Counted from the first letter of the stretch, positions 1 to 9,505 are shown. The stretch is 64,000 nucleotides of DNA from Pseudomonadota bacterium (GCA_023423275.1 JAFAFW010000062.1:1-64000); one strand, 5' to 3'. Program-made: numbers and translations. Notes: generated by a model not told the origin, from the letters alone.

Positions 1-66
1 CATGATGCCGCTGGGTGGCCGGGCGGGAGAGCGGGTGGTTCTGACGAAACCTGAAATGTTCTAGAG
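1..66. repeat. Dispersed repeat, copy A (partial, cut by window edge)
   Basis: Bases 1-66 align without gaps to 54729-54794, with 7 mismatches by my count. Both copies end in a TTCTAGA block. The first 35 bases also match the reverse complement of the left arm and loop of copy B (54701-54735) with one mismatch, so the element is palindromic in its core and can carry its loop in either orientation. The left half would lie before position 1. It sits 35 bases beyond the phoB stop codon. Whether it is mobile or acts as a terminator is not visible. Confidence 0.75.
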
Positions 67-101
67 AAATCGAAGCAAAGCCGTCCGGCAGCCTGGAGAA
101 G

Positions 102-791
102 CTAGCGCCGCTCGCCGAACACGTAGCCGGCTCCGCGGACCGTGCGGATCGGGTCGCGCTCTTTTCCGCGGATCAGCGCCTTGCGCAAACGGCCGATGTG
201 GACATCCACGGTCCGCTCATCAACGTACGCATCGCGGCCCCAGACACCGTCCAGAAGCTGCGCACGCGACAGCACGCGGCCGGGACTCTGCATCAGAAAC
301 TCGAGCAAACGGAATTCCGTCGGGCCCAGACGAACCTCGCGAACGCCGCGCGTCACGCGATGTGCAGCGCGATCGAGTTCGATCTCCGAGATCTTGAGCA
401 CATCCGCCATGCGATCCGGCGCGGACCGGCGGAGAATGGCCTTCACCCGCGCCATCAGTTCCGGCAGCGAGAACGGCTTCACGACATAGTCGTCGGCACC
501 TGTCGACAGCCCGCGGATGCGATCACTTTCCTCGCCGCGCGCCGTCAACATGAGGATCGGTATCGCGCGTGTCTCCTGTCGTGCCCGTAGGCGGCGGCAA
601 AGCTCCACCCCCGAAACCGAAGGCAGCATCCAGTCAAGAACGATGAGGTCGGGCTGTTCCTCAGCCACGATCAACTCGGCCTCTTCGCCCGTCCCGGCGT
701 GACTGACATCGAAACCTTCCGCCTCGAAATTGTAACGCAGCAACTCGGCCAGCGGAGCCTCGTCCTCGACGATGAGGACTTTGGCCTTCAT
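102..791 (-). CDS. phoB: Phosphate regulon response regulator PhoB
   Basis: OmpR-family response regulator of 229 residues that activates phosphate-starvation genes. The receiver domain (about 3-115) has the acidic pair at D10/E11, the phosphoacceptor D53 in IVLDWML and the conserved K105. The C-terminal winged helix (about 130-229) ends RTVRGAGYVFGERR, typical of PhoB. The reading frame extends upstream to 839 and overlaps the phoU stop, but the methionine at 791 is preceded by GGAGAG at good spacing and starts MKAKVLIVEDE, so I chose it. It is the last gene of the phosphate cluster; the partner kinase PhoR lies at the other end. Confidence 0.95.
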   Translation of the reverse strand: MKAKVLIVEDEAPLAELLRYNFEAEGFDVSHAGTGEEAELIVAEEQPDLIVLDWMLPSVSGVELCRRLRARQETRAIPILMLTARGEESDRIRGLSTGADDYVVKPFSLPELMARVKAILRRSAPDRMADVLKISEIELDRAAHRVTRGVREVRLGPTEFRLLEFLMQSPGRVLSRAQLLDGVWGRDAYVDERTVDVHIGRLRKALIRGKERDPIRTVRGAGYVFGERR

Positions 792-835
792 TGTCGCTCT
801 CTCCGCATGGCGCTGCATCAGCCCGCTCATCGCCA

Positions 836-1546
836 TCATTGATGCGAAATCAACGTCGAGCTCGTCTGATCGTCTTTTGGCCGATCATCCGCGATCGTTG
901 ATCCTTTCACGAGATAGTGCACGTTTTCTGCAATGTTGGTGGTGTGGTCGCCGATCCGCTCGATGTTCTTGGCGCCGAACAGGAGATGCGTGCACAGGCC
1001 AATGTTGCGCGGATCCTCCATCATGTACGTCAGCAGCTCACGGAACACCGAATTGTACATTGCATCGATCTGCTCATCGTCGCGCCACACGGTCAGCGCC
1101 AGCTCGCTGTTGCGCTCGGCGTAGGCGTCGAGAACGTCTTTCAACTGACGCAGCGCGCGCTCGACCATGTTACGCAGGCCGGACATCAGCGGCTTCGGAT
1201 AAGGCTCCTGCGAAATCGCCAACGCGCGCTTGGCGGTGTTCTTCGCCAGATCGCCGATGCGCTCCAGATCCGACGTGATCCGCAGTCCCGCCATGATCTG
1301 CCGCAGATCGTTCGCCATCGGCTGCCGACGCGCGATCATGGTGACGATCTGCTCCTCGATATCCTTCTGGAGCTGATCGATCTGCTTGTCGGACTGGATC
1401 ACGGCAGCGGCCAGCCGCGGATCACGGCGTTCGAGAGCCTCGAAGGCCTGACCCAGGCTCGCTTCAGCCAACCCGCCCATATGGGCGATCTTCTTGTCGA
1501 GGAGTGCCAGCTCCTCTTCGTAAGAGCGGACGATATGCTCTTTCAT
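836..1546 (-). CDS. phoU: Phosphate signalling complex protein PhoU
   Basis: All-helical protein of 236 residues containing two PhoU repeats. It couples the Pst transporter to PhoR and represses the regulon when phosphate is ample. The first repeat starts around EEELALLDKKIAHMGGLAE, and the second includes the conserved ERIGDLAKN and ERIGDHTTNIAE segments, each marking the metal-binding helix of a repeat. Length and both signatures match the family. It lies between pstB and phoB, 33 bases from pstB, in the expected order of the pst operon. Confidence 0.96.
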   Translation of the reverse strand: MKEHIVRSYEEELALLDKKIAHMGGLAEASLGQAFEALERRDPRLAAAVIQSDKQIDQLQKDIEEQIVTMIARRQPMANDLRQIMAGLRITSDLERIGDLAKNTAKRALAISQEPYPKPLMSGLRNMVERALRQLKDVLDAYAERNSELALTVWRDDEQIDAMYNSVFRELLTYMMEDPRNIGLCTHLLFGAKNIERIGDHTTNIAENVHYLVKGSTIADDRPKDDQTSSTLISHQ

Positions 1547-1579
1547 CGCGTGCTCCGTTCCTTCCCGCTGCGCTGGTTC

Positions 1580-2413
1580 TTAGCCATAGCGCCCGGTGAT
1601 GTAATCCTGGGTGCGCTGGATCTTGGGGTTTGTGAAAATGTCGGTGGTCTCGCCCTGCTCGATCAGTTCGCCGAGATGGAAGAACGCGGTACGCTGTGAC
1701 ACGCGCGCGGCCTGCTGCATCGAGTGGGTCACGATGATGATCGTGTAATTGGCGCGAAGTTCGTCGATCAGTTCCTCGATACGCGCGGTCGCAATCGGAT
1801 CGAGCGCCGAGCACGGCTCATCCATGAGAATGACTTCCGGGCTCACCGCGATCGCGCGCGCGATACACAGACGCTGCTGCTGGCCGCCGGACAGACCCGT
1901 ACCAGCTTCGTGCAGCCGGTCCTTGACCTCCTCCCACAAGCTGGCCTTGCGCAGGCTCTTCTCGACGATTTCGGCAAGTTCGGTCTTCGACCCGGCCAAG
2001 CCGTGAATGCGCGCGCCATAGGCGACATTCTCGAAAATCGACTTCGGAAACGGGTTCGGCTTCTGAAACACCATGCCGACGCGCGCGCGCAATTCCACTA
2101 CGTCCAGCGCCGGATCATAGATGTTGCGCCCATCGAGGAGGATGGTGCCGTCGACGCGCGCGCCTTCGACCGTATCATTCATGCGGTTGAAGCAGCGCAG
2201 AAACGTCGACTTTCCGCACCCGGACGGGCCGATGAAGGCGGTCACCGAGCGGCTGGGAATTTCGATGGAAACGGACTTGAGCGCCTGCTTCTCACCATAA
2301 AAGACGCTGACGTCAGTTGCGTTGACCTTTACCTCGACGGCATTTGCATCCGCCGCTGGCACCGGTTCATTGACGATCGGCAGCACGTCCACTTGCATGA
2401 GCTCACTCACCAT
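1580..2413 (-). CDS. pstB: Phosphate ABC transporter ATP-binding protein PstB
   Basis: ATPase subunit of the high-affinity phosphate importer, 277 residues. Walker A GPSGCGKST is at 62-70, the signature LSGGQQQR at 174-181, and Walker B VILMDEP at 194-200, followed by the usual H-loop THSMQQAARVSQ. FQKPNPFPKSI is diagnostic of PstB. The start overlaps the pstA stop by seven bases, consistent with translational coupling. The N-terminal ~30 residues before the ABC fold are slightly longer than in enterobacterial PstB, as is usual in rhizobia. Confidence 0.97.
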   Translation of the reverse strand: MVSELMQVDVLPIVNEPVPAADANAVEVKVNATDVSVFYGEKQALKSVSIEIPSRSVTAFIGPSGCGKSTFLRCFNRMNDTVEGARVDGTILLDGRNIYDPALDVVELRARVGMVFQKPNPFPKSIFENVAYGARIHGLAGSKTELAEIVEKSLRKASLWEEVKDRLHEAGTGLSGGQQQRLCIARAIAVSPEVILMDEPCSALDPIATARIEELIDELRANYTIIIVTHSMQQAARVSQRTAFFHLGELIEQGETTDIFTNPKIQRTQDYITGRYG

Positions 2414-3777
2414 CTCTTTTCAAAGCGCCGACGGAGGAAAATAGCGAGACCGTTGAGCACAATCATCAGCATCAGCAGGACGATGATCGCAGCCGACGTT
2501 CTCGACTCGAAGAAATTGCGCAGTTCATTGCCTTGCCAAAGGTAAATCTGAACCGGCAACGCGCTCGACTGATCCAGCGGCGTTACCGGAATATTGGCGA
2601 CGAACGCGCTCATGCCAATGAGCAGCAGTGGAGCTGTCTCGCCCAGCGCCTGCGCCACGCCGATGATCGCGCCGGTGAGGATGCCGGGTATGGCCAACGG
2701 CAGCACGTGATGTGCCACAGTCTGCACGCGCGACGCACCGAGGCCGATGGCTGCCTGCCGGATCGAGGGCGGAATGGCCCGCAGCGTTGAACGCGTTGCA
2801 ATAATGATCGTCGGCAACGTCATCAATGTCAGCACCAGCCCGCCGACCAACGGCGCCGACAGCGGCAGCCGAAGCCAGTTGATGAATACCGCAGCGCCGA
2901 GCAGGCCGAACACGATGGAGGGTACGGCAGCAAGATTGTTGATGTTGATCTCGATGAGATCCGTCAGCCGGCTCTTCTTGGCGAACTCCTCGAGATAAAC
3001 CGCCGCGGCAACGCCGATCGGCACCGAGAGCACCATCACGATCAGCATCATATACAAAGACCCGATGAACGCACCGGCCAACCCTGCGGAGGCAAGCGAC
3101 GAGCGCGAGTCCACGTTCGTGAACAGACCCCAGGCGAAAGTCTGATGCAGAAGCCCTTTGTCCTGAAGAACCTGCACATAACTGCGTTGGGCCGGCGTCA
3201 GCGGAAGCTGGGCATCGGGGAGCGAACGATCAATGTTCCCCTTGACCCACACATCGACGTTGGCGTCAGCGAGCAAGGTGACCGGAACTGTCTGGCCCAC
3301 CAGAGCTGGATTACTTTCGACCATGTCGCGCAGCTTGAAGCGTTCACCACTCGTGACCAGCCGCTGAACGCCGCGGCCATCCTTGGCAGCGCCAGGCGGG
3401 AGTTCCTTCAGCAGCGAATTCTCGATCAGTCGGCCCCAATTCAGGGTCGCGAGTGCTGTCCGCCACTTGAGGACATCCGCCTCGTGACCAGCCTCGGACT
3501 GCCCCGGCTGCTGCTGCGGATAGGGCGCGATCTTTACGACTGCCGGATCGAACGTCACCGGCACCGTGATGCTCGCCTGCCAGAAGGCTGGGACACCCTT
3601 GGCCAGGATCGACGCGAACAGAATGGCGACGAACCCGAGTCCGAGAACGATCGCACCCAGGCCGATCAACTGGAAGCGGCGCTCGGCAGCATGCCGCCGG
3701 CCGAGAGAGGCGCGGACTTTGTCAGTGGACGCTCGGCCCGGCGAGAGGTTCGCCGTGATGTCTGATGCGGCGCTCAC
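2407..3777 (-). CDS. pstA: Phosphate ABC transporter permease PstA
   Basis: Inner-membrane permease of 456 residues. Residues ~35-60 form a first membrane segment, followed by a long periplasmic region of about 180 residues (the DUF3333-type extension found in alphaproteobacterial PstA). The permease core follows, with the EAA-loop region LRAIPPSIRQAAIGLGAS that contacts PstB. The start is GTG and overlaps the pstC stop in a GTGA arrangement, so translation is probably coupled to pstC. PstC and PstA together form the channel fed by PstS. Confidence 0.95.
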   Translation of the reverse strand: MSAASDITANLSPGRASTDKVRASLGRRHAAERRFQLIGLGAIVLGLGFVAILFASILAKGVPAFWQASITVPVTFDPAVVKIAPYPQQQPGQSEAGHEADVLKWRTALATLNWGRLIENSLLKELPPGAAKDGRGVQRLVTSGERFKLRDMVESNPALVGQTVPVTLLADANVDVWVKGNIDRSLPDAQLPLTPAQRSYVQVLQDKGLLHQTFAWGLFTNVDSRSSLASAGLAGAFIGSLYMMLIVMVLSVPIGVAAAVYLEEFAKKSRLTDLIEININNLAAVPSIVFGLLGAAVFINWLRLPLSAPLVGGLVLTLMTLPTIIIATRSTLRAIPPSIRQAAIGLGASRVQTVAHHVLPLAIPGILTGAIIGVAQALGETAPLLLIGMSAFVANIPVTPLDQSSALPVQIYLWQGNELRNFFESRTSAAIIVLLMLMIVLNGLAIFLRRRFEKRW

Positions 3778-5150
3778 TCGTACTGCTCCCGATATTTACG
3801 GACGATATAAAGCGCCACGATGTTCAACCCTAGAGTCATGGTGAAGAGCGTCAAGCCGAGGGCGAAGGCGACCAGCGATTGCGGGCTGGTGAAATCGATG
3901 TCGCCCGTGAGCTGATTGACGATCGTGACGGTGACGGTCGAAATGGCCTGCAGGGGATTGAGCTGCAGCACGGGCGCGTTGCCCGCTGCCAGCACAACGA
4001 TCATGGTCTCTCCGACTGCGCGGCTCACCGCCAGCAGGAAGGCACCGACGATGCCCGGCAATGCGGCGGGCAGAACCACCCGCTTGATGGTCTCCGAGCG
4101 CGTCGCGCCCAGGCCGAACGAGCCGTCCCGCATTGCGCGCGGCACCTGTGTGATGATGTCGTCGGACAGTGAGGACACGAACGGGATGATCATGATGCCC
4201 ATGACGACGCCTGCGGTGAGGGCGCTGGTGGCACGCACCTCAATTCCAAGCATTGCACCGATCGAGGCGAAGAACGGGCCGACGACGGTCAGCGCGAAGA
4301 AGCCGTAGACGATGGTCGGGATACCGGCCAGCACCTCGATCATCGGCTTGGCGATCGATCGCAAGGTGGGCGATGCGTATTCGGCCATGTAGATCGCGGT
4401 CATCAAGCCGACCGGAACGGCGACCAGCATGGCGATGAACGAGATCAGCATGGTGCCCCACAGCAGGGGCAGCAACCCGTAGCCTCCTCCCCCACCGGTT
4501 CCGACGGTCGCGAAGCGTGGATTCCATTCCGTGCCGAAGAAGAAGTCAAAAGGATGCACGAAACTGAAGAAGCGAAGCGCTTCGCTGAGCATCGACAATA
4601 CGATGCCCATGGTCGTGAAAATGGCGATGGCCGAGCAGAAGACGAGCAGCGCAACAATGCCGCGTTCGACCTCGTTACGGGCGCGCAGGCGCGGTGCAAA
4701 GCGCCGCAGCACGAACACGAGGCCCAAAATCGCAACCGCAACCATCGCGGCGATCTTGGCAAACAGCGCCGTGGTCTGCAGATGAGCCATGTGCCGCGCC
4801 GCCTCGACCTCGAACGGCTCGGGCGTGCCGGACACGCCGAAACCGGTCGCAATGGCGTTAATACGGTCAATGATAGCTGTCAGCTGATGGGTCGGCAGCG
4901 CGCGGACTTCATCCGGCAGGCCTGCCTGGACGAGTGCTCGAATGACGCTGCTCTCGAAAATTCCGAACATCAGCAGGATGGCGAGAGCGGGGATGCCGCA
5001 CCACAGGGCGACCAAGGCCCCGTACTGGCTCGGCAGGGAGTGCATTTTCGTTCCGGATTGCGCGGCAACGACACGGCTCTTGGCCGCTCCAAGCCGATAG
5101 GCAAATCCCATCACGATGAGGATTGCAGCAATGAACCAGAACGAAGACAT
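3774..5150 (-). CDS. pstC: Phosphate ABC transporter permease PstC
   Basis: Inner-membrane permease of 458 residues. An N-terminal extension holds several hydrophobic segments (about 1-20, 45-65 and 130-150) before the canonical six-helix core. The cytoplasmic EAA loop reads VPRAMRDGSFGLGATRSETIK, matching the PstC subfamily. It is preceded by an 83-base gap after pstS and overlaps pstA at its end. Length exceeds the ~320 residues of the E. coli protein, but the extension is usual in Rhizobiales. Confidence 0.95.
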   Translation of the reverse strand: MSSFWFIAAILIVMGFAYRLGAAKSRVVAAQSGTKMHSLPSQYGALVALWCGIPALAILLMFGIFESSVIRALVQAGLPDEVRALPTHQLTAIIDRINAIATGFGVSGTPEPFEVEAARHMAHLQTTALFAKIAAMVAVAILGLVFVLRRFAPRLRARNEVERGIVALLVFCSAIAIFTTMGIVLSMLSEALRFFSFVHPFDFFFGTEWNPRFATVGTGGGGGYGLLPLLWGTMLISFIAMLVAVPVGLMTAIYMAEYASPTLRSIAKPMIEVLAGIPTIVYGFFALTVVGPFFASIGAMLGIEVRATSALTAGVVMGIMIIPFVSSLSDDIITQVPRAMRDGSFGLGATRSETIKRVVLPAALPGIVGAFLLAVSRAVGETMIVVLAAGNAPVLQLNPLQAISTVTVTIVNQLTGDIDFTSPQSLVAFALGLTLFTMTLGLNIVALYIVRKYREQYE

Positions 5151-5233
5151 CAGACGCTGCTCTTCAATTGGGTCGAAAAGGCCTGGAACAAGTCATCGGC
5201 CGCGGCGTCCTGGGACACCGCGGCCGTAACACA

Positions 5234-6277
5234 TCAGTTCGTCTTGGACTTCTTGGCTTTGAGATCAGCCAGGACCTTGCCGCGAGCGGCCGAGTCCATC
5301 GGGATCAGGCCAGCCTCGACCAGCGCACCGTCGTTACCGGCCATGTTGTCACCGAGGAAGTACTCGGCAAACTGCTCCAGGCCCGGAACCACGCCGATGT
5401 GCTCGCCCTTGACGTAGAAGAACAGCGGGCGCGAAACCGGATACTTGCCCTCGGCAATCGTCTCAAGTGACGGCACGACGCCGCTGACCGTAGCAACGCG
5501 CAGCTTGTCCTTGTTCTGCTCGTAGAAGCTCAGGCCGAAGACGCCGACGGCATCGGCCTGCGCCGTCAGCCGGGCCAGCGTTTCGGTATAGTCACCGGCG
5601 ATTTCCACCACGCGGCCATCCTTGCGCAGGCCGAAACATGCGGCCTTCTGCTCGTCACCCTTCAGAGCGGCGATGGCGGGATAAGCCTTGCAACCCGGAT
5701 GCACGACCTTCTCTTCGAACACTTCGCGCGTGCCGTGGTTGGAGGCCGGGATCACCAGCGTGATTTCCTGGTCGGGCAGGCTCTTATCGATCTGCGACCA
5801 CTTCGTGTAGGGGTTGTCGACGAGCTTGCCGTCCTGCTCGACCTTGGCGGCGAGAGCGGCAAACACGTGCTTCGGCTCGAGCTTGAATTCCGACTTGTCG
5901 GCGCGCGAGGCGAACACGATGCCGTCGAAGCCGAACCTCACTTCGAGGATCTGCTTCACGCCATTGGCGGTGCAGCTCGCGATTTCCTTCTCCGAGATCG
6001 GACGAGACGCATTGGCGATGTCAATCGTGCTCGGACCCACGCCCTGGCAGAACTGACGGAAACCACCGCCGGTGCCACCCGAACCCACGACCGGCGTCTT
6101 GAAGGTCGGGAAGGCCTGGCCAAATTCCTCCGCCGCGATGCTCGCGAACGGAAGCACGGTGGACGAGCCGGCAATCTGAATGGTGTCACGGTTCTGTGCG
6201 TTGGCGACGCTCGCGCCGAACGCAAATACACTGCCGACGGCCGCCGCCGTGGCGAAAACTTTGAACGTGCTGTTCAC
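5234..6277 (-). CDS. pstS: Periplasmic phosphate-binding protein PstS
   Basis: Substrate-binding protein of the Pst importer. I chose the GTG at 6277 (VNSTFKVFATAAAVG...), preceded by AGGGAGAG at a six-base gap, rather than the upstream ATG at 6331. This start exposes a clean Sec signal peptide ending ASVANA. The mature protein begins QNRDTIQIAGSSTVLPFAS; the AGSSTV and GSGGTGGGF segments are phosphate-contacting loops. It is the first gene of pstSCAB-phoU-phoB, and the 156-base gap to phoR probably contains its promoter. Confidence 0.95.
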   Translation of the reverse strand: MNSTFKVFATAAAVGSVFAFGASVANAQNRDTIQIAGSSTVLPFASIAAEEFGQAFPTFKTPVVGSGGTGGGFRQFCQGVGPSTIDIANASRPISEKEIASCTANGVKQILEVRFGFDGIVFASRADKSEFKLEPKHVFAALAAKVEQDGKLVDNPYTKWSQIDKSLPDQEITLVIPASNHGTREVFEEKVVHPGCKAYPAIAALKGDEQKAACFGLRKDGRVVEIAGDYTETLARLTAQADAVGVFGLSFYEQNKDKLRVATVSGVVPSLETIAEGKYPVSRPLFFYVKGEHIGVVPGLEQFAEYFLGDNMAGNDGALVEAGLIPMDSAARGKVLADLKAKKSKTN

Positions 6278-6379
6278 TCTTGCTCTCCCTGATTGGGGCA
6301 ACGCGAGGAACATCTGGGACCCCGCGATCAAAGCGGCACCATTTGCGCCGCACCGCTTTCCTAGAGCACGCCAGCTATG

Positions 6380-6398
6380 CTTTTATGACAAAGCAACT
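6380..6398 (-). promoter_or_regulatory. Possible Pho box upstream of pstS
   Basis: On the minus strand, TTGTCAT (6391-6385) matches one half of the alphaproteobacterial Pho box (CTGTCAT repeated every 11 bases) with one mismatch. The expected second half-site is poor (GCATAGC). It lies about 110 bases upstream of the pstS start in an AT-rich stretch. Regulation by PhoB is expected from the family, but this particular site is only a weak match. Confidence 0.3.
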
Positions 6399-6433
6399 CA
6401 CTGATTATATTATATTTATTGTTCAAATGCCAA

Positions 6434-7720
6434 TTACGGCACCATATCGGGCGTCAGTTCGTCGAAAATCACCTTGAATGTCGACCCCTGGCCAACGGTC
6501 GACGCGATCTTCAGCTCGCCGCGATGCCGCGTGACCACATTCTTTACGATGGCGAGCCCCAGCCCCGTGCCGCCTTTTTCCCGGCTCGCCATGGCGCTGA
6601 CGCGATAAAAGCGCTCGGTCAGACGCGGCAAATGCTCGGGCGGAATGCCTGGGCCGTCGTCGGTTACGGAAATCGACAGTCTCGAAATTCCGCTGCGCGC
6701 TCCTGTTTCATCGGCCACGTGCACCCGCACGCTCCCGGCGGTCTTTCCATATTTGACGGCATTCTGCATGAGATTCTGAACGACCTGCACCAGCTCCTCG
6801 CGATCGCCGCGAACCTGGGCCGGCCGAGACAGGCGTTCAATCTCCAGCGAGACATGGGCCGCTTGCGCGACAGGCTCCAGCGCCTGCGCCACGAAGTGCA
6901 CCACCTCGTTGAGATCGACGATCCCACGCGGCGGCACATGGACGTGCATCTCGATCCGGCTCAGCGACAACAGATCGTCGATGAGCTGCGTCATGCGGGC
7001 CGCCTGGCTCGCCATGATCCCGAGGAACCGATCGCGCGCGACGGCATCGTTGCGCGCCGGACCCTGCAGGGTCTCGACGAACCCTCTCAGCGAGGCCAAA
7101 GGCGTACGCAGCTCATGGCTTGCATGCGCGATGAAATCCGCGCGCATCTGCGCCAACTTCTCCTGATCGGTGATATCCCGGAACGTGACGAGCATCACGG
7201 GATCACCCTCGATGGGCGTCGGGAAATCGAGAGCCGTGACGATCGCCGAAACGCGCCGCTGTACGGGAACCCGATCCAGAAGTTCCACCACGGTGACGCT
7301 GCCGGCACTCTGCACCTGCTCGACCGCGTTCAAAAGATCCGCACTCCGAATCACACCGGTAATCGGCTGCCCGACCCGGACGCGCGGAAACAGATCGGCG
7401 ACAGCGGCGTTGTGATGAACCACGTTGGCCATGGCATCGAGGGCCAGCGCCGCATCCGGCATCGCATTGATGACCGATCGCCAGCTCGTTTCGAACTTCG
7501 GCACGGTGAAAACGTCGGTCGCGGCCTCCTGAGGCATTCTCTCGGGCTCCGGTTCTGGCTGGGGCTCCGGAAGCGGGATGTCCACGTCCGTTTGCTGCCC
7601 TTCCGGTTGTTGGAGGAACCAAGCCAGTCGTCGCCGCACGCCCTTCGCGAGCCTCGATCCCAATGAGTCGATGTCTGCGCGTGCAGGCGATTTATTTTGA
7701 GATTCGATGCCGATGGTCAT
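6434..7720 (-). CDS. phoR: Phosphate regulon sensor histidine kinase PhoR (no membrane segment)
   Basis: Histidine kinase of 428 residues from the ATG at 7720. Residues ~76-185 form a PAS domain. The HisKA phosphoacceptor is H202 in FIAHASHELRTPL. The HATPase domain has an N-box QNLMQNAVKYG (about 315-325), G1 DDGPGIP and G2 GGTGLGLAIV. Between 40 and 66 lies a Pro/Glu-rich linker. Unlike E. coli PhoR, no hydrophobic membrane segment is visible, so this kinase may be cytosolic and reach the Pst complex through PhoU. Position next to pstS and PhoR-like catalytic sequence support the name. Confidence 0.85.
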   Translation of the reverse strand: MTIGIESQNKSPARADIDSLGSRLAKGVRRRLAWFLQQPEGQQTDVDIPLPEPQPEPEPERMPQEAATDVFTVPKFETSWRSVINAMPDAALALDAMANVVHHNAAVADLFPRVRVGQPITGVIRSADLLNAVEQVQSAGSVTVVELLDRVPVQRRVSAIVTALDFPTPIEGDPVMLVTFRDITDQEKLAQMRADFIAHASHELRTPLASLRGFVETLQGPARNDAVARDRFLGIMASQAARMTQLIDDLLSLSRIEMHVHVPPRGIVDLNEVVHFVAQALEPVAQAAHVSLEIERLSRPAQVRGDREELVQVVQNLMQNAVKYGKTAGSVRVHVADETGARSGISRLSISVTDDGPGIPPEHLPRLTERFYRVSAMASREKGGTGLGLAIVKNVVTRHRGELKIASTVGQGSTFKVIFDELTPDMVP

Positions 7721-8023
7721 CGCTTTCGCGGTCGCGTGGAATTCTCTCAGACGTAAACTCTCGGAATCGCCGCTGCAAGGAGAGCGTCTCCCCGCATCGA
7801 CGGCCAACCCTGGCTGGGATGTTGCTTGATGACAAGCGAGCCGCTGATTGAGCCACACTTATATGACAGCCACGCATCAGTGCGCCGCACGATTGCACTT
7901 CGGGCGCCTCGTCCAGCCCGTCAGCCTTGATGGACGACGGGCTCTGGGCCTATGTGGGCGAGGGCAAGAGCCCGATATCGGGTGTGGGCGCGCGCCTGAA
8001 ACGACTTGGACTGCGAGGGCGTG
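7721..8023. other. Divergent intergenic region between phoR and regB
   Basis: About 300 bases separate the chosen phoR and regB starts and must carry both promoters. I see no convincing -35/-10 pair, Pho box or inverted repeat. Short open frames here have no recognisable product. Both flanking starts could be moved upstream, which would narrow the gap. Confidence 0.4.
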
Positions 8024-9430
8024 GTGGTAACGCATAGACTCGGTCTCGACATGGGCCGCTGGGACGAGCAGGTCGAAAGCCGGCTCAGGCTTCAGACAAG
8101 CGTCCGGCTGAGGTGGTTTGCCGTCGTCGGCCAGCTCCTTGCCGTCGGCATCGTCCATCTCGGATTTGGCTTCGATTTCCCGATCGGTCCGTGCCTGGGT
8201 GTGATCGCCGCGTCGGCCTGGCTGAACGTGTTTCTCACCGTGCGCTATGCAGCCCGGCACCGCCTGAGCGCCACCTTCGCGACCGTGCTGCTCGCTTACG
8301 ACATCCTGCAGCTCGTCGCGCTCCTCTATCTGACGGGCGGTATCGAAAACCCGTTTGTTGTTCTGATCGTCGCGCCGGTGACCGTCTCGGCCGCCACGTT
8401 GCGTGGCCGCAACACTGTCTTTCTCGGCGGCTTGGCCCTCGCAGCAACAGGGTTTCTGGTTGCCGAACATTGGCTACTGCCTTGGTATCCCTGGGAACTT
8501 CTGACACTGCCAACCGTCTATAAGCTCGGCCAGTTCGCGGCAGTTGCAGCGACTATGGCATTTTTGGCCTTTTACGTGTGGCGCCTCTCCCACGAAAGCC
8601 GGCAGATGTCGACGGCGCTGACGGCCACCGAACTGGTACTGGCACGGGAGCAGAAGCTGCATGCCCTGGACGGCCTGGCCGCCGCCGCTGCCCATGAATT
8701 GGGGACACCGCTGGCCACCATCGCCCTTGTCACCAAGGAACTGAAGCGCGACGTCGAGCCCGGTACACCGCTGGCTGAGGACGTCGAGCTGCTGCACAGC
8801 CAGGCGGAGCGGTGCCGGGAAATCCTGCAGAAGCTGACACGCCAGCCAAGCGAACAGGATCCGCTGCATGCCAGTCTCTCAGTGAGCCAGCTTTTGGAGG
8901 AGGCGGCCGAGCCTTATCGTTCCTCCTCGTCCGTCACCATCAATATTTCCCGCGCTGCGGCCCCTGGCATCGTGGACCAAGCGGCCCGCGAACCGATCGG
9001 CGAGCGGCGGCCGGGGCTCATCTACGGCTTTGGGAATCTGATCGAAAATGCCGTCGACTTCGCACGCAGCAGAGTCGATATTATTGCGACATGGACCGAT
9101 CAAACCCTTGAAATTGAAGTGAAAGATGACGGCCCCGGGTTCCATCCCGACGTCATGGACTCACTTGGCGAACCCTATCTCACGACGCGGCCGTCCGGCA
9201 GCCCCGGGACCGAGCCGAAGCGCCGGACCGGCCTTGGCCTCGGCTTCTTCATCGCCAAGACTCTGTTGGAGCGCTCGGGCGCCAGTATCTCGCTGGACAA
9301 TCGCAAAGCTCCGGAAAAAGGGGCTGTTGTGAAAATCACCTGGCCGCGTTCGGTATTCGAAACACCCTCCACCAAACCAAGCCCGCCACTACCTCAAGTT
9401 GTGATTTCAACTCCGGGCATCTCACAATAA
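8024..9430 (+). CDS. regB: Redox sensor histidine kinase RegB/ActS/PrrB
   Basis: Membrane sensor kinase of the RegB family, which controls aerobic/anaerobic energy metabolism with RegA. Residue numbers here count from a possible TTG start at 8006. Six hydrophobic segments span about 35-195 and include the quinone-binding motif GGIENPF (111-117). The phosphoacceptor is H230 in AAAHELGTPLATIALV. The redox-active cysteine is C270 in SQAERCREIL. The HATPase boxes follow (NLIENAVDFA, DDGPGF, GLGLGFFIAK). GTG 8024 is preceded by GAGGG and is my choice; ATG 8051 is the other candidate. regA follows 75 bases later. Confidence 0.92.
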   Translation: MVTHRLGLDMGRWDEQVESRLRLQTSVRLRWFAVVGQLLAVGIVHLGFGFDFPIGPCLGVIAASAWLNVFLTVRYAARHRLSATFATVLLAYDILQLVALLYLTGGIENPFVVLIVAPVTVSAATLRGRNTVFLGGLALAATGFLVAEHWLLPWYPWELLTLPTVYKLGQFAAVAATMAFLAFYVWRLSHESRQMSTALTATELVLAREQKLHALDGLAAAAAHELGTPLATIALVTKELKRDVEPGTPLAEDVELLHSQAERCREILQKLTRQPSEQDPLHASLSVSQLLEEAAEPYRSSSSVTINISRAAAPGIVDQAAREPIGERRPGLIYGFGNLIENAVDFARSRVDIIATWTDQTLEIEVKDDGPGFHPDVMDSLGEPYLTTRPSGSPGTEPKRRTGLGLGFFIAKTLLERSGASISLDNRKAPEKGAVVKITWPRSVFETPSTKPSPPLPQVVISTPGISQ

Positions 9431-9431
9431 T

Positions 9432-9482
9432 GAGAATTTCTCGGAACATAGGACTTGGCTGCGGCATTTCGACGTTTATATA
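9432..9482 (+). promoter_or_regulatory. Candidate regA promoter with adjacent palindrome
   Basis: Just after the regB stop is a perfect 11-base inverted repeat GAGAATTTCTC (9432-9442). It is followed by TTGGCT (9455-9460) and TATATA (9477-9482) with a 16-base spacer, resembling a sigma-70 promoter. This would allow regA to be transcribed apart from regB. It is identified by eye only. Confidence 0.35.
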
Positions 9483-9505
9483 GAGGGGGTCAGGAGAACC
9501 GTGTC

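Noticed and set aside
7877..8470. Minus-strand frame of 197 codons overlapping regB
   Set aside because: It is antisense to the well-supported RegB coding sequence, is rich in charged residues without hydrophobic core, and shows no family features.
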